NCBI GenBank assembly: GCA_048497495.1
Contig: JAFHCF010000074.1
Location: 1-42,129, forward strand
Reading direction: 5' to 3'
Source: JAFHCF01 sp048497495
Lineage (GTDB): Bacteria > Pseudomonadota > Alphaproteobacteria > Rhizobiales > Ancalomicrobiaceae
DNA length: 42,129 bases
Positions within the stretch are counted from its first letter, which is position 1. The number at the start of each line of letters is the position of its first letter. The notes under the pieces are model-generated. The model worked only from the letters and a program-made list of their open reading frames with translations, was not told the origin of the DNA and searched no databases. Positions 22,560 to 30,917 of this stretch are shown here, piece by piece. Made by a program: the position numbers and the translations under genes.

Positions 22560-23413
22560 TGCGGCCCCCTCGGGTCGGAGGCGTCGCGCAGGCCGTCGCC
22601 GATCAGGTTGAGGCCGATCATCACGGCCAGGATGGCGAGGCTCGGGAAGAGCGACATCCACGGCGCGTCGAGCAGATTGTCGAAGCCCTCGCGGACGATG
22701 CCGCCCCAAGTGGCGGTCGGCGGCGGCACCGACAGGCCGATGAAGGCGAGAGTCGATTCGGTGCGGATCGCCGAGGCGAGCCACAGCGAGGCCATCACCA
22801 CGATCTCGTCCATGATGTTGGGCAGCACATGGACGAACATGATGCGGAAATCCGAATAGCCGAGCGTCCGGCAGGCGTCGACGAAGTCGCGCTCGCGCAT
22901 CGTCAGGGTCGAGCCGCGGGCCATGCGGATGAAGGCCGGCACCGCCGTCACCGCGATGGCGATGATCAGGTTGGTGAGCGAGGCGCCGAGCACCGCCACC
23001 AGCAGGAGACCCATGATCAACTGCGGGAAGGACAGCAGCACGTCGGTCGCCGCCACCACCAGTTTGTCGATCACCCCGCCGTAATAGCCGGAGACGACGC
23101 CGATCACCGTGCCGATGACGACGCCGGCGAGCGTCGCCACGAAGCCGACGTAGAGCGAGATGCGCGAGCCCCACAGGACGCGCGACAGCACGTCCCGGCC
23201 GAAGGCGTCGGTGCCGAAGAGATGGGACGAGGACGGGCCGGTGAGCACCAGCAGCACGTCCTGGTCGTTGGGGTCGTAGGGCGCGATCCACGGCGCGGCC
23301 AGCGCCGCGACGATCATCGCCACGACGACGACGACGCCGAGCATCAGCCCGCCGGAGCGGGTGGCGCGACGGAAGACCGACGGTCTGAGTTCGGGCGCGG
23401 CGGTCGAGCTCAT
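22556..23413 (-). CDS. dppC: Dipeptide-type ABC permease DppC
   Basis: 285 residues from ATG 23413, overlapping the dppB stop as ATGA. The first span is at about 24-44 and is followed by WIAPYDPNDQD and HLFGTDAFGRDVLSRVLWG, the DppC hallmark. Five further spans carry the ATPase-contact EAA loop (RERDFVDACRTLGYSDFRIM). The end GLNLIGDGLRDASDP is typical of the family. Confidence 0.95.
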   Translation of the reverse strand: MSSTAAPELRPSVFRRATRSGGLMLGVVVVVAMIVAALAAPWIAPYDPNDQDVLLVLTGPSSSHLFGTDAFGRDVLSRVLWGSRISLYVGFVATLAGVVIGTVIGVVSGYYGGVIDKLVVAATDVLLSFPQLIMGLLLVAVLGASLTNLIIAIAVTAVPAFIRMARGSTLTMRERDFVDACRTLGYSDFRIMFVHVLPNIMDEIVVMASLWLASAIRTESTLAFIGLSVPPPTATWGGIVREGFDNLLDAPWMSLFPSLAILAVMIGLNLIGDGLRDASDPRGPQ

Positions 23414-24351
23414 TGCGTCTTCACCCGGGGGTCGACGAGACCATAGGTCAGGTCGGTGAGGATGTTGGCCAGCACGATGGCGAAGGCGGAGACCACCATC
23501 AGCCCCTGGAGCAGCGAATAGTCGCGTTGGTTCAGCGCCGTGACGATCAGCTTGCCGATCCCCGGCCGGTTGAAGACGATCTCGGTCAGGACCGCGTTGC
23601 CGATCAGCACGCCGAGATAGAGACCGACCACGGTGACGATCGGCACCAGCACGTTGCGGAAGGCATGACGCCAGACGACGATCCGGTAGGGCAGCCCCTT
23701 GGCGCGGGCGGTGCGGACATAGTCCTCGCCGAGCGCCTTGAGCATGCCGGAGCGGGTGACGCGGGTGACGTAGGCGACCATCAGCAGCCCGAGATTGAGC
23801 GCCGGCAGCACCAATGCGTTGAGCCGGCCGAGGAGATCGCCGGGCTTTGAGCTGGAGATCACCGGGAACCACCTGAGTTCGACCGCGAAGACCATCAGCA
23901 GCAGGATGCCGGAGACGAAGGCCGGGAAGGAGACGCCGGCGAGCGAGAAGACGCGGGCGAACCAGTCGGCGAAACCGTCGCGCCGTTCCGCCGCGATCAC
24001 CCCGAGCGGCACGCCGACGACGGTGCCGACCACCAGGGCGGCGAGTGTCAGCTCGATCGTATTGGGCAGCACCGACAGCACGTCGGCGGTGATCGGCCGG
24101 TTGGTGGTGAGCGAGCGGCCGAGATCGCCGTGGAGGATCTGGGTGATGAAATCGACATATTGGGAGAGGATCGGCTTGGCCAGGCCGAGCTTGTCGCGGA
24201 GCGCGGCGCGGGCCGATTCCGAGGCCTGATCGCCGAGAATTGCGATGGTCGGATCGCCCGGCACCACCCGGACCAGGATGAAGACGGTGGTGAGCACCGC
24301 CCACAGCGTCGGGATCGCCAGCAGCAGCCGCTTGATCACGAAACGCAGCAT
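23410..24351 (-). CDS. dppB: Dipeptide-type ABC permease DppB
   Basis: 313 residues. It opens with MLRFVIKRLLLAIPTLWAVL and RVVPGDP, both typical of DppB, and has six spans plus the EAA loop (LGEDYVRTARAKGLPYRIVV) and a VFNRPGIGKL motif. It lies 381 nt after the binding-protein gene, and that gap contains a long inverted-repeat element (24513-24624). With DppC it forms the inner-membrane channel. Confidence 0.95.
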   Translation of the reverse strand: MLRFVIKRLLLAIPTLWAVLTTVFILVRVVPGDPTIAILGDQASESARAALRDKLGLAKPILSQYVDFITQILHGDLGRSLTTNRPITADVLSVLPNTIELTLAALVVGTVVGVPLGVIAAERRDGFADWFARVFSLAGVSFPAFVSGILLLMVFAVELRWFPVISSSKPGDLLGRLNALVLPALNLGLLMVAYVTRVTRSGMLKALGEDYVRTARAKGLPYRIVVWRHAFRNVLVPIVTVVGLYLGVLIGNAVLTEIVFNRPGIGKLIVTALNQRDYSLLQGLMVVSAFAIVLANILTDLTYGLVDPRVKTQ

Positions 24352-24512
24352 CGAGGCACCTCGTTCGGCGGGGGAGGGAAGGTCCGGCGGGCCGGGGCGG
24401 GGGAGCGTCGCGGCGCAGGCCGCGGCGCGATCGATGGATTTGACCGTCCGGTGGAACGGTGATGGTCGGTCGCGGCACCGAAAACGCGGAACCGCGAGCG
24501 TGAAGGCCGCGC

Positions 24513-24624
24513 GATGCTACGAGACGGGCCTGCGGCCCTCCTCAGCATGAGGCCTCTGTGTGGATTGGGAAATCCCCAAACGCCCCATGCCGAGGAGCGA
24601 CCGAAGGGCGCGTCTCGAAGCAAC
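24513..24624. repeat. Palindromic intergenic repeat element between the binding-protein gene and dppB
   Basis: Two imperfect inverted arms of about 38-40 bp, 24513-24552 and 24586-24624, surround a 33-bp centre that holds a smaller dyad (TTGGG...CCCAA). Read outward from the centre, one arm gives CATGCTGAGGAGGGCC and the other CATGCCGAGGAGCGAC, each running on to CGTCTCGTAGC or CGTCTCGAAGC. The GAGGAGC...CGTCTCGAAG wording resembles dispersed intergenic repeats I know from rhizobial genomes. The rest of the 381-bp gap shows no gene. Confidence 0.65.
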
Positions 24625-24732
24625 GCGACCCCGGGGTCGTCTCACCACGTCTGCGGGCTGAGGCCGCCCCGTCGCCCTACGCACTCGGCAGACCCGGCGC
24701 CGCCGCCCTTGCGAGCGGCCGCGCCGTCGTCC

Positions 24733-26280
24733 TCACTTCTTGGTGGTCGCCTCGGTGATCACCGGTCCGAGGTGGATGGCGCCCTTGAACTGGTAGCCGT
24801 AGTCGACGCCGGCGTGGCGCGCCCACACCTGGAGCTGTTCGAACAGCGGCACGGCGCAGACGTCGTCGATGATCTTCTTCTGCGCGGCGTACCACAGCTC
24901 CTTCTGCTTGGCCGGATCGACGGCCACCGCCGCCGCTTCGATCTCCTTGTCGGCGACCGAGCAGTGCGAGAAGTTGGTCACCGCCGTCGGCGTGCCGACC
25001 GTGGCGGCCGAGTGGAAGAACTGCCTCAGGTAAACGTCGGCGACGGGGAAGCGCGCCGCCGAGTAGTAGTTCGCCGCCGAGACGTCCTTGCGGATCTGGG
25101 CATGCCAGGACTGATGGTCGACCACCTCCAGTTGCATGTCGATGCCGACCTGCTTCAACTGCGCCTGGACGATCTGCATCGAGTTGAGCATGGTCGGCAG
25201 GCTGGTCTGGTAGACCTTGATGGCGAAGCCCTTGGGCAAGCCGGCCTCGGCGAGCAGAGCCTTGGCCTTGGCGACGTCGTGCGGATGGAGCTTGGCCTTC
25301 TCGTCGGTGCCGAGATAGCCGGTCGGCACCACCGAGACCGGGGCGAGCGCGGTCGAGGCGCCCTTGAACGCGACCATCTGCGCCGAGTTGATCGCCATCG
25401 CCATCGCCTTGCGGACACGGATGTCGTCGAGCGGCTTCATGGTGCGGTTGAGATGGAGCAGCGACAGTTCCGACGGCTGCACCACCTCGACGACGGCGCC
25501 GGCTTCCTTGGAGAAGCGCTCGACCCAACGCTGGTCCTGGCGGCCGTAGACGACGTCGAGCTCACCGGAGGTGAAGGCGAGGTCGCGCGAGGCGTCGGCC
25601 GGGATGAAGCGGTAGACGATCTTGTCGAGCTTCGGCGCGCCGCGGAAATAGGCCTTGTTGGCGGCGAAGGTCAGGCTCTCGTTCGACTTGTAGTCGACGA
25701 TGGCGAAGGGGCCGGTGCCGACCGGCTTGATGCGGAAGTCGGCGCCGAGCTTCTCCGCCGCCTTCTTGGAGACGATGTTGCCGCCGTGATAGTTGGCGAC
25801 GATGCCGAGGAGCGCCGGGATCGGCTGCTTCAGCACGATCTTGACGGTGTAGGGGTCGACCGCGTCGATCGAGGCCACCGGCGCGTAGTCGGAGGCGAAG
25901 GACGAGGTCTTGCCGTCGGCCGCCCGCTTCAGCGAATAGACGACGTCCTCGGAGGTCATCTCGCCCCAGTCGCCGTGGAACTTGACGCCTTGGCGCAGAT
26001 GGAAGGTCCAGGTCAGGCCGTCGGCCGACTTGTCCCAGCTCGTCGCGAGATCGGGCTCGAGTTCCTCGAGGCTGGCCGAGCCCGGCTTGAAGCGGACGAG
26101 ACCGTTGAACATCCACGACACCACCGGCTTGTCCTGGGTGGTGGTGGCGCGATGGGGATCGAGCTGGCCGACGTCGGCCGCCGCCATGCCGACGTTGAGC
26201 ACGGTCTCGGCGAAGGCGGGCGAGAAGGTCGCCAGCATGAGCGAGGCTGCGGCAGTCGCTACGAGGATGTGTCGCTTCAT
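24733..26280 (-). CDS. ABC transporter substrate-binding protein, peptide/opine family 5
   Basis: 515 residues from ATG 26280 (AGGAGAG upstream). The signal peptide is residues 1-24 (MKRHILVATAAASLMLATFS, cleavage near AFA-E). The mature protein has the family 5 (SBP_bac_5) pattern: LDPHRATTT, ATSWDKSADGLTWTFHLR, GVKFHGDWGEMTSEDVVYSL and VGTGPFAIVDY. It captures the solute in the periplasm for DppBCDF. Family members bind peptides, opines, glutathione or oligosaccharides. The adjoining flavin/iron-sulfur dehydrogenase genes point to an amino-acid derivative such as an opine or N-alkyl amino acid; that is inference. Confidence 0.93.
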   Translation of the reverse strand: MKRHILVATAAASLMLATFSPAFAETVLNVGMAAADVGQLDPHRATTTQDKPVVSWMFNGLVRFKPGSASLEELEPDLATSWDKSADGLTWTFHLRQGVKFHGDWGEMTSEDVVYSLKRAADGKTSSFASDYAPVASIDAVDPYTVKIVLKQPIPALLGIVANYHGGNIVSKKAAEKLGADFRIKPVGTGPFAIVDYKSNESLTFAANKAYFRGAPKLDKIVYRFIPADASRDLAFTSGELDVVYGRQDQRWVERFSKEAGAVVEVVQPSELSLLHLNRTMKPLDDIRVRKAMAMAINSAQMVAFKGASTALAPVSVVPTGYLGTDEKAKLHPHDVAKAKALLAEAGLPKGFAIKVYQTSLPTMLNSMQIVQAQLKQVGIDMQLEVVDHQSWHAQIRKDVSAANYYSAARFPVADVYLRQFFHSAATVGTPTAVTNFSHCSVADKEIEAAAVAVDPAKQKELWYAAQKKIIDDVCAVPLFEQLQVWARHAGVDYGYQFKGAIHLGPVITEATTKK

Positions 26281-26372
26281 CGTGATGCTCTCCTGTCGGG
26301 GTTGCGACCGTCGATCGGCCGTCTCTTTCGGGTCTTCGCGTCGTACTCCAGGCATGCGAGGCGGCGGGCGCC

Positions 26373-27527
26373 TCAGTGCTCCACGTGGTCGGATTGGTCC
26401 GCCTCGCCCTCCTTCCAATCGGCGAAGCGGGTGATCGAGAAGGGCTCGATCGGGCTCTCGGTGCGGCCATGGAGAACCAGTTCCGAGAGGATCAGACCGA
26501 CCACGGGGCCGAGTTGGAACCCGTGACCGGAAAAACCGAAGGCGTGAATCAGGTTCGGCGTCGTCGCCGAGGCGCCGATCACCGGGATGTGGTCCGGCAT
26601 CTGCCCGTCGACCCCGCTCCAGGTGCGGATGACGCGGGCCTCGGTCAGGCCCGGCACCAGTTGCAGCGTCCGGATCATGCCGTCGACCGACTGTTCCGTG
26701 ACCGGACGCGCCAGGCCGTGCTCGGCATCGTACCAGCCGCGGCCGCCGCCGAATATGACGTTGCCGCGCTTGACCTGGCGGACGTAGACGTCACCGCCGA
26801 CGACCCCGATCGAGCGCGAGACGAAATAGGGCAAGGGCTCGGTGACCAGCATGTTCGGCGTCATCGGCGTCAACGGCACCGGCTCGCCGAAGGCCGTGGC
26901 GAGGAGGTTGGAGCCGGCGCCGGAGGCGTTGATCAGGTAACGGCTCCGCACCGTCAGGCCCGTCGCCGCGACCTCGAAGCCGTCGCCGGTCGCCGTCGCC
27001 GCGAGCACCGGCGTGTTCTCGCGCACGATCACGCCGAGCCGGCGGGCGAGGCGGGCGAAGGCCGGGCCGACGACGCGCGGGTTGGCCTGCCCGTCGGTCG
27101 GCGACAGCGAGGCGCCGACCACCCGCTCGCCGAGCCAGGGCAATTCGTCGTGCACCGCGTTGGGGCCGAGCAGCGACAGCTCGAGGCCATATTCGCGCGC
27201 CGCGACGGCGTAGCGCTCGAGCTCGGCCATGTCCTCGTCGGAGCGGGCGAGCTTGATGTGGCCGGAGACCTCGAACTCGACGTCCTCGTCGAGGAAGGCG
27301 GAGAGCCCGTCCCACAGGCGGCGCGAGCGGGCGGAGAGCGGCAGTTCGACCAGTTCGCGGCCCTGTTGGCGCACGCCGCCGAAATTGACGCCACTGGCGC
27401 CGGCGCCGCACAGGCGCTTCTCGATCACCGCGACGCTCATCCCGGCGCGCTTCAGCGCCACGGCGGCGGCGAGCGCGGCGGTGCCGCCGCCGGCGATGGC
27501 GACATCGACGTCGATCCGCTCGCTCAT
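26373..27527 (-). CDS. FAD-dependent oxidoreductase, DAO-type beta subunit of a multimeric dehydrogenase
   Basis: 384 residues of the DAO family. The FAD-binding segment reads VAIAGGGTAALAAAVAL, with Ala where the third Gly of GxGxxG is usual. It continues with VAVIEKR and later DGQMPDHIPVIGAS and HAFGFSGHGFQLGPVVGL, the FAD-side C-terminal motifs of sarcosine-oxidase-beta/HcnC/opine-oxidase-B proteins. It overlaps the alpha gene by 4 bp. In this architecture the beta subunit oxidises the amine and electrons pass to the alpha subunit's second flavin and iron-sulfur centres. The substrate class is opine, D-hydroxyproline, sarcosine or glycine-like and cannot be narrowed from sequence. Confidence 0.85.
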   Translation of the reverse strand: MSERIDVDVAIAGGGTAALAAAVALKRAGMSVAVIEKRLCGAGASGVNFGGVRQQGRELVELPLSARSRRLWDGLSAFLDEDVEFEVSGHIKLARSDEDMAELERYAVAAREYGLELSLLGPNAVHDELPWLGERVVGASLSPTDGQANPRVVGPAFARLARRLGVIVRENTPVLAATATGDGFEVAATGLTVRSRYLINASGAGSNLLATAFGEPVPLTPMTPNMLVTEPLPYFVSRSIGVVGGDVYVRQVKRGNVIFGGGRGWYDAEHGLARPVTEQSVDGMIRTLQLVPGLTEARVIRTWSGVDGQMPDHIPVIGASATTPNLIHAFGFSGHGFQLGPVVGLILSELVLHGRTESPIEPFSITRFADWKEGEADQSDHVEH

Positions 27528-28903
27528 CTCAGCGCCTCCTTGACCGGGATCGGCTTGACCGGCGGATTGCCGCGCAGTCGGCCGACTTCACTCGCATCGA
27601 CGTCGCGGGCGCGCGCCAGGATCTCCGCCGCCGCCAGACCGCAGACGCGGCCCTGACAGCGGCCCATGCCGATGCGGGTGAAGGCCTTCAGCCGGTTGGC
27701 CTCGTGGGCGGCACGGTCGCGCGCGGTCGCCCGCAGGGTTCCCGCGGTGATGCCCTCGCAGCGGCAGACGATCTCCTCGTCGCCGATCGCGTCGACGAGA
27801 TGGGCGGGGAAGGGATAGGCCCGCTCCAGGGCGGCACGGAAGCGGCGCTGGTGGGCGAGGCCGGCGTCGAGGCGGGCGACGCGGGCCGCGTCGACCGGCC
27901 GGCCGAGGTCGGCGAGGAGGGCGAGAGCGGCGCGTTCGCCCTGCAGTTCGGCATTGTCGGCGCCGCCGATCCCGGCGCCGTCGCCGGCGAGATAGACGTC
28001 CGGTCGGCTCGACCTGCCCTCGGGGCCGCGCTCGGGGATCCATTGGCGGGTGAGCGCGTCGAAGACGAAGCCGCAACCGGCGAGATCGGCGAGTTGAGCC
28101 TCGCTCCTGAGGCCGAAGGACGCGCCGACCGCGTCGCATTCGACCCGGTGTTCGCGGCCCGCGGCATCGGTCCACACCAGCGCCTCGACGCGGGTCTCGC
28201 CCTCGACCCGCAGGGCGCGGACGCCGGAGCGGATCGGCAGGCCGGCGAGGAGATTGCGGGCGGTGTACCAGATGCCCTTCAACAGGGTCGCCGGCTCCAG
28301 CATCAGGCCCGGCAGGGCGGCGAGCTTCGGCCACAGCGGCGTGACGTCGAGCGCCGCCACCACCTCGGCGCCGGCCCTCAGATACTGGTGGGTGACCAGC
28401 GGCAGCAGCGGCCCGGCGCCGACCAGCGCCACCCGGCGGCCGATCGCCACCCCTTGCGCCTTGAGCGCGATCTGCGCCGCGCCGAGGGTGAAGACGCCGG
28501 GCGTCGTCCAGCCCGGAAACGGCAGCACCCGATCCATGGCGCCGGTGGCGAGCACCAGCCGATCGAAGCGGACCTGCTCGAAGCCGGAAGGGGTCAGGAG
28601 ATCGATCTCGGTCTCGAAGAGGTTCCAGGCGAGCGTCGCCGGCCGGTGGTCGACGGCGTCGCCGAGATCGGCGAGGAGGCGGTGGAGCGCCTGGGCCTTG
28701 CCGGCCTCAAAACCGTAGAGCTTTCCCGCCGGCCGCTCGGCGCCGGCCGGCGGCTGGCGATAGATCTGGCCGCCGGGGCGTTGGGCCTCGTCGATCAGGA
28801 TCGGCCGGAGACCCGCCTTCGCCAGCACCTCGACGGCGCGCAGGCCGGCCGGGCCGGCTCCGACCACGACGATCACCGGATCGGCGGCGGGGGTGCTGGT
28901 CAT
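27524..28903 (-). CDS. FAD/NAD(P)-binding alpha subunit with BFD-type iron-sulfur domain (opine oxidase A / HcnB-like)
   Basis: 459 residues. The N-terminus has the FAD motif VIVVVGAGPAGLRAVEVL and RPGGQIYRQPP; a second dinucleotide fold carries RRVALVGAGPLLPLVTHQYL. The C-terminal BFD-like domain has Cys-x-Cys in EEIVCRCEGIT and, about 35 residues later, Cys-x4-Cys in GRCQGRVCGLAAAEI, ligands for a [2Fe-2S] cluster. This is the layout of opine oxidase A, HcnB and D-hydroxyproline dehydrogenase alpha. It overlaps both neighbours by 4 bp (ATGA), so the three subunits should be made in fixed ratio. Confidence 0.9.
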   Translation of the reverse strand: MTSTPAADPVIVVVGAGPAGLRAVEVLAKAGLRPILIDEAQRPGGQIYRQPPAGAERPAGKLYGFEAGKAQALHRLLADLGDAVDHRPATLAWNLFETEIDLLTPSGFEQVRFDRLVLATGAMDRVLPFPGWTTPGVFTLGAAQIALKAQGVAIGRRVALVGAGPLLPLVTHQYLRAGAEVVAALDVTPLWPKLAALPGLMLEPATLLKGIWYTARNLLAGLPIRSGVRALRVEGETRVEALVWTDAAGREHRVECDAVGASFGLRSEAQLADLAGCGFVFDALTRQWIPERGPEGRSSRPDVYLAGDGAGIGGADNAELQGERAALALLADLGRPVDAARVARLDAGLAHQRRFRAALERAYPFPAHLVDAIGDEEIVCRCEGITAGTLRATARDRAAHEANRLKAFTRIGMGRCQGRVCGLAAAEILARARDVDASEVGRLRGNPPVKPIPVKEALR

Positions 28904-29214
28904 CGCGGCGCCCCTTCGACGATCACCGCCATGCCGGCCTCCACCGGGGTCGAGCAGGCCCGCACCCGGCGCCCGTCGGCGAGATCGACCCAGCAGTCCT
29001 GGCAGCCGCTCATCAGGCAGAAGCCGGCGCGCATGGTCGTCGCGAATTCGAAGCGACGCAGATCGGCGCGATTGGTCAGGATGGCGGTGATCAGCAGATC
29101 GCCGGCCATCGCCCGCGCCGGCCGGCCGTCGATGGTGAAGTCGATCGTCGCCCCCTGCCGCCCGGCGAGGCGGTGGAAGAGCGGCGCGGAGGGGCGGGCG
29201 ACGGTTTCGTTCAC
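28900..29214 (-). CDS. Small [2Fe-2S] subunit (HcnA / D-hydroxyproline dehydrogenase gamma type)
   Basis: 104 residues from GTG 29214, which overlaps the SDR stop (GTGA). The fold is ferredoxin-like with Cys66, Cys71, Cys74 and Cys87 (Cx4Cx2C then C) in AGFCLMSGCQDCWVD and RACSTPV, ligands of a [2Fe-2S] cluster. The preceding TIDFTIDGRPARAMAGDLL matches HcnA-type proteins. It relays electrons within the alpha/beta/gamma dehydrogenase, probably towards the respiratory chain. Confidence 0.92.
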   Translation of the reverse strand: MNETVARPSAPLFHRLAGRQGATIDFTIDGRPARAMAGDLLITAILTNRADLRRFEFATTMRAGFCLMSGCQDCWVDLADGRRVRACSTPVEAGMAVIVEGAPR

Positions 29215-29918
29215 AGCATGTGCTCGTAGCGGCAGTTGACCAGGAGTTCGGCGACGGAAGCGGTGTTGGGCAGACCCACCACGGTGGCGACGAGACGGGC
29301 GATGTCCTTCGGGTCGGTCATCGCCTCGCGCGGCGGATCGGAGACGTGGCTCGTCAGATCGGTGGCGACGAAGCCGGGACAGAGGGCGGTGGCGCGGATG
29401 CCGTGGTCCCAGCCGAGACGGCGGGTCGCATGGGTCAGCGCCACCAGCGCGTGCTTGGCCATCTGGTAGCCGGCGTTGAGGCCCATCACCCGCTTGCCGG
29501 ACAGCGAGGCGACGTTGACCACCCTCCCCTCGCCACAGGCCTTCAAGGCCGGCAGGGCGGCGCGGGTCAAGAGGAACGGCGCCTTGACGTCGATGGCGAA
29601 GAGCCGGTCGAGCTCGTCCGGATCGCCGTCCTCGAGCCCGACGAAGGGGGCGATGCCGGCATTGTTGACGAGGATGTCGATGCGGCCGAAATGGTCGAGC
29701 GTGGCGTCGACCCAGGCTTGCGCGGCGGCCGGATCGGCGGCGTCGTAGGGCGCGACGAGGAGCGCCGGCCCGTCGGCGCCGAAGAGCGCGCGCCCGGCTC
29801 GCGGGTCGCGGACGCCGAGCGACAGGGCGTGGCCCTCGGCGGCGAGGGCGCGGGCGATCTCGGCGCCGATGCCGCGCGTCGCCCCCGAAATCATCGCCAC
29901 TCGCCCCGAAGCCCGCAT
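29211..29918 (-). CDS. Short-chain dehydrogenase/reductase (SDR)
   Basis: 235 residues from ATG 29918 with TAGGGGTGG just upstream. The cofactor motif is ISGATRGIGAEIA (TGxxxGIG-type), NNAG lies in ILVNNAGIAPF, and the catalytic set is Ser in NVASLSGKRV and Tyr-x3-Lys in YQMAKHA. It is a cytoplasmic NAD(P)-dependent alcohol or keto oxidoreductase. As first gene of the run, coupled to the iron-sulfur subunit, it may process the keto or aldehyde product of the dehydrogenase. The substrate is unknown. Confidence 0.9.
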   Translation of the reverse strand: MRASGRVAMISGATRGIGAEIARALAAEGHALSLGVRDPRAGRALFGADGPALLVAPYDAADPAAAQAWVDATLDHFGRIDILVNNAGIAPFVGLEDGDPDELDRLFAIDVKAPFLLTRAALPALKACGEGRVVNVASLSGKRVMGLNAGYQMAKHALVALTHATRRLGWDHGIRATALCPGFVATDLTSHVSDPPREAMTDPKDIARLVATVVGLPNTASVAELLVNCRYEHML

Positions 29919-30055
29919 GCCACCCCCTACGTATCCCTTCGTATGACGGCAGGCGTTCACGGGATTGTCAACGCGCTATCTTGATATGCGGAAAAACATG
30001 CTTCATTATTTCGGCATATGAAATTTGCACTCGAAATAGACGGGTTCGATTCCGG
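29919..30055. promoter_or_regulatory. Divergent SDR/IclR promoter with IclR-like dyads
   Basis: 137 bp, strikingly AT-rich between 29975 and 30045. It has TTTC-N7-GAAA at 30009-30023 and longer-range arms ATATGC (29984-29989) and GCATAT (30014-30019). A 15-bp TTTC/GAAA dyad is in keeping with IclR-family operators. It is the likely control site for both directions. Confidence 0.5.
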
Positions 30056-30889
30056 ATGAAGAAACAGGCAGAGGATCCCGGCGCCCCCACCAGCCTGCAA
30101 CGCGGGTTGAGGCTCCTGCGCCGCCTGGCGGACGCGCCGCCCGACGGCCTCCGCCTGTCCGACCTCGCGGCGCGCGCCGGCGAGACCGAGGCGACCACCC
30201 ATCGCCTGGCCAAGTCGCTGATCGCCGAGGGCTTCGCCGAACAGACCCGGGACCGGCGCTATCGTCTGGCGCTCGACTTCTTCACCCTGGCAGCGCGGGC
30301 GGAAAACCCGGACAACCTGCGCGACATCTGCCGGCCGTCGCTGATCCACCTGTCGGCGACACTCACCGACACGGTGTTCCTGATGGTCCGGAGCGGCTTT
30401 CACGCGGTCTGCCTCGATCGCGCCGACGGCCCCTTCCCGATCCGCAGCTTCACCGGCGACATCGGCGGCCGCGTGCCTCTCGGCGTCGGCCAGGGCGCTC
30501 TCGTCATCCTCGCCTTCCTGCCGCCCGACGAGCGCGAGGAGGTGATCCGCTTCAACCTGCCGCGCCTGATCGACATGGGACCGATCGACGAGGTCTATCT
30601 GCGCACCGAGATCGAGAAGGCCCGCACCCTCGGGTTCTCCGCCTCGGAAGCCGGCATCATCTCCGGGACGACCGGCGTCGGCGTGCCGATCTTCGACACC
30701 AATCGCCACGTCGTGGCGGCGCTGTCGATCGGCACGCCGACCGAACGGCTGACCCCGGAACGCAAGGTCATGGTGGTGGAACTGCTGCGCAAGGAGGCCG
30801 ACGCCATCGGCGGCCGCGTCTCGCCCTTCGACCGCGCCCTGCGCAGCCCGGCGCGCTGGCTCGGCGGGGTCATCGCCCCGCGCGGCTGA
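30056..30889 (+). CDS. IclR family transcriptional regulator
   Basis: 277 residues from ATG 30056 (MKKQAEDPGAPTSLQRGLRL); the open frame further upstream runs through the promoter dyads. The winged helix-turn-helix is at about 15-75 (LRLSDLAARAGETEATTHRL) and the GAF-like IclR effector domain follows (FLMVRSGFHAVCLDRADGPF, PLGVGQGALVILAFLP, GIISGTTGVGVPIFD). Its divergent position makes it the probable regulator of the SDR/dehydrogenase/Dpp run. It ends 28 nt before the convergent gntK. Confidence 0.94.
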   Translation: MKKQAEDPGAPTSLQRGLRLLRRLADAPPDGLRLSDLAARAGETEATTHRLAKSLIAEGFAEQTRDRRYRLALDFFTLAARAENPDNLRDICRPSLIHLSATLTDTVFLMVRSGFHAVCLDRADGPFPIRSFTGDIGGRVPLGVGQGALVILAFLPPDEREEVIRFNLPRLIDMGPIDEVYLRTEIEKARTLGFSASEAGIISGTTGVGVPIFDTNRHVVAALSIGTPTERLTPERKVMVVELLRKEADAIGGRVSPFDRALRSPARWLGGVIAPRG

Positions 30890-30917
30890 ACGACGGCGCC
30901 CGGGCGCGGTCGGCCGC

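Noticed and set aside
24352..24732. Insertion sequence or gene in the 381-bp gap before dppB
   Set aside because: No transposase fragment or convincing frame; only the palindromic repeat is supported.
24514..26526. A 670-codon plus-strand frame opposite the peptide-binding protein gene
   Set aside because: Antisense to a full-length conserved gene; low-complexity Asp/Gly/Arg-rich product with no start signal.
30896..30907. Perfect palindrome GCGCCCGGGCGC between iclR and gntK as a terminator
   Set aside because: Once a loop is allowed only a 4-bp stem remains and no T-run follows; such words are expected by chance at this GC content.
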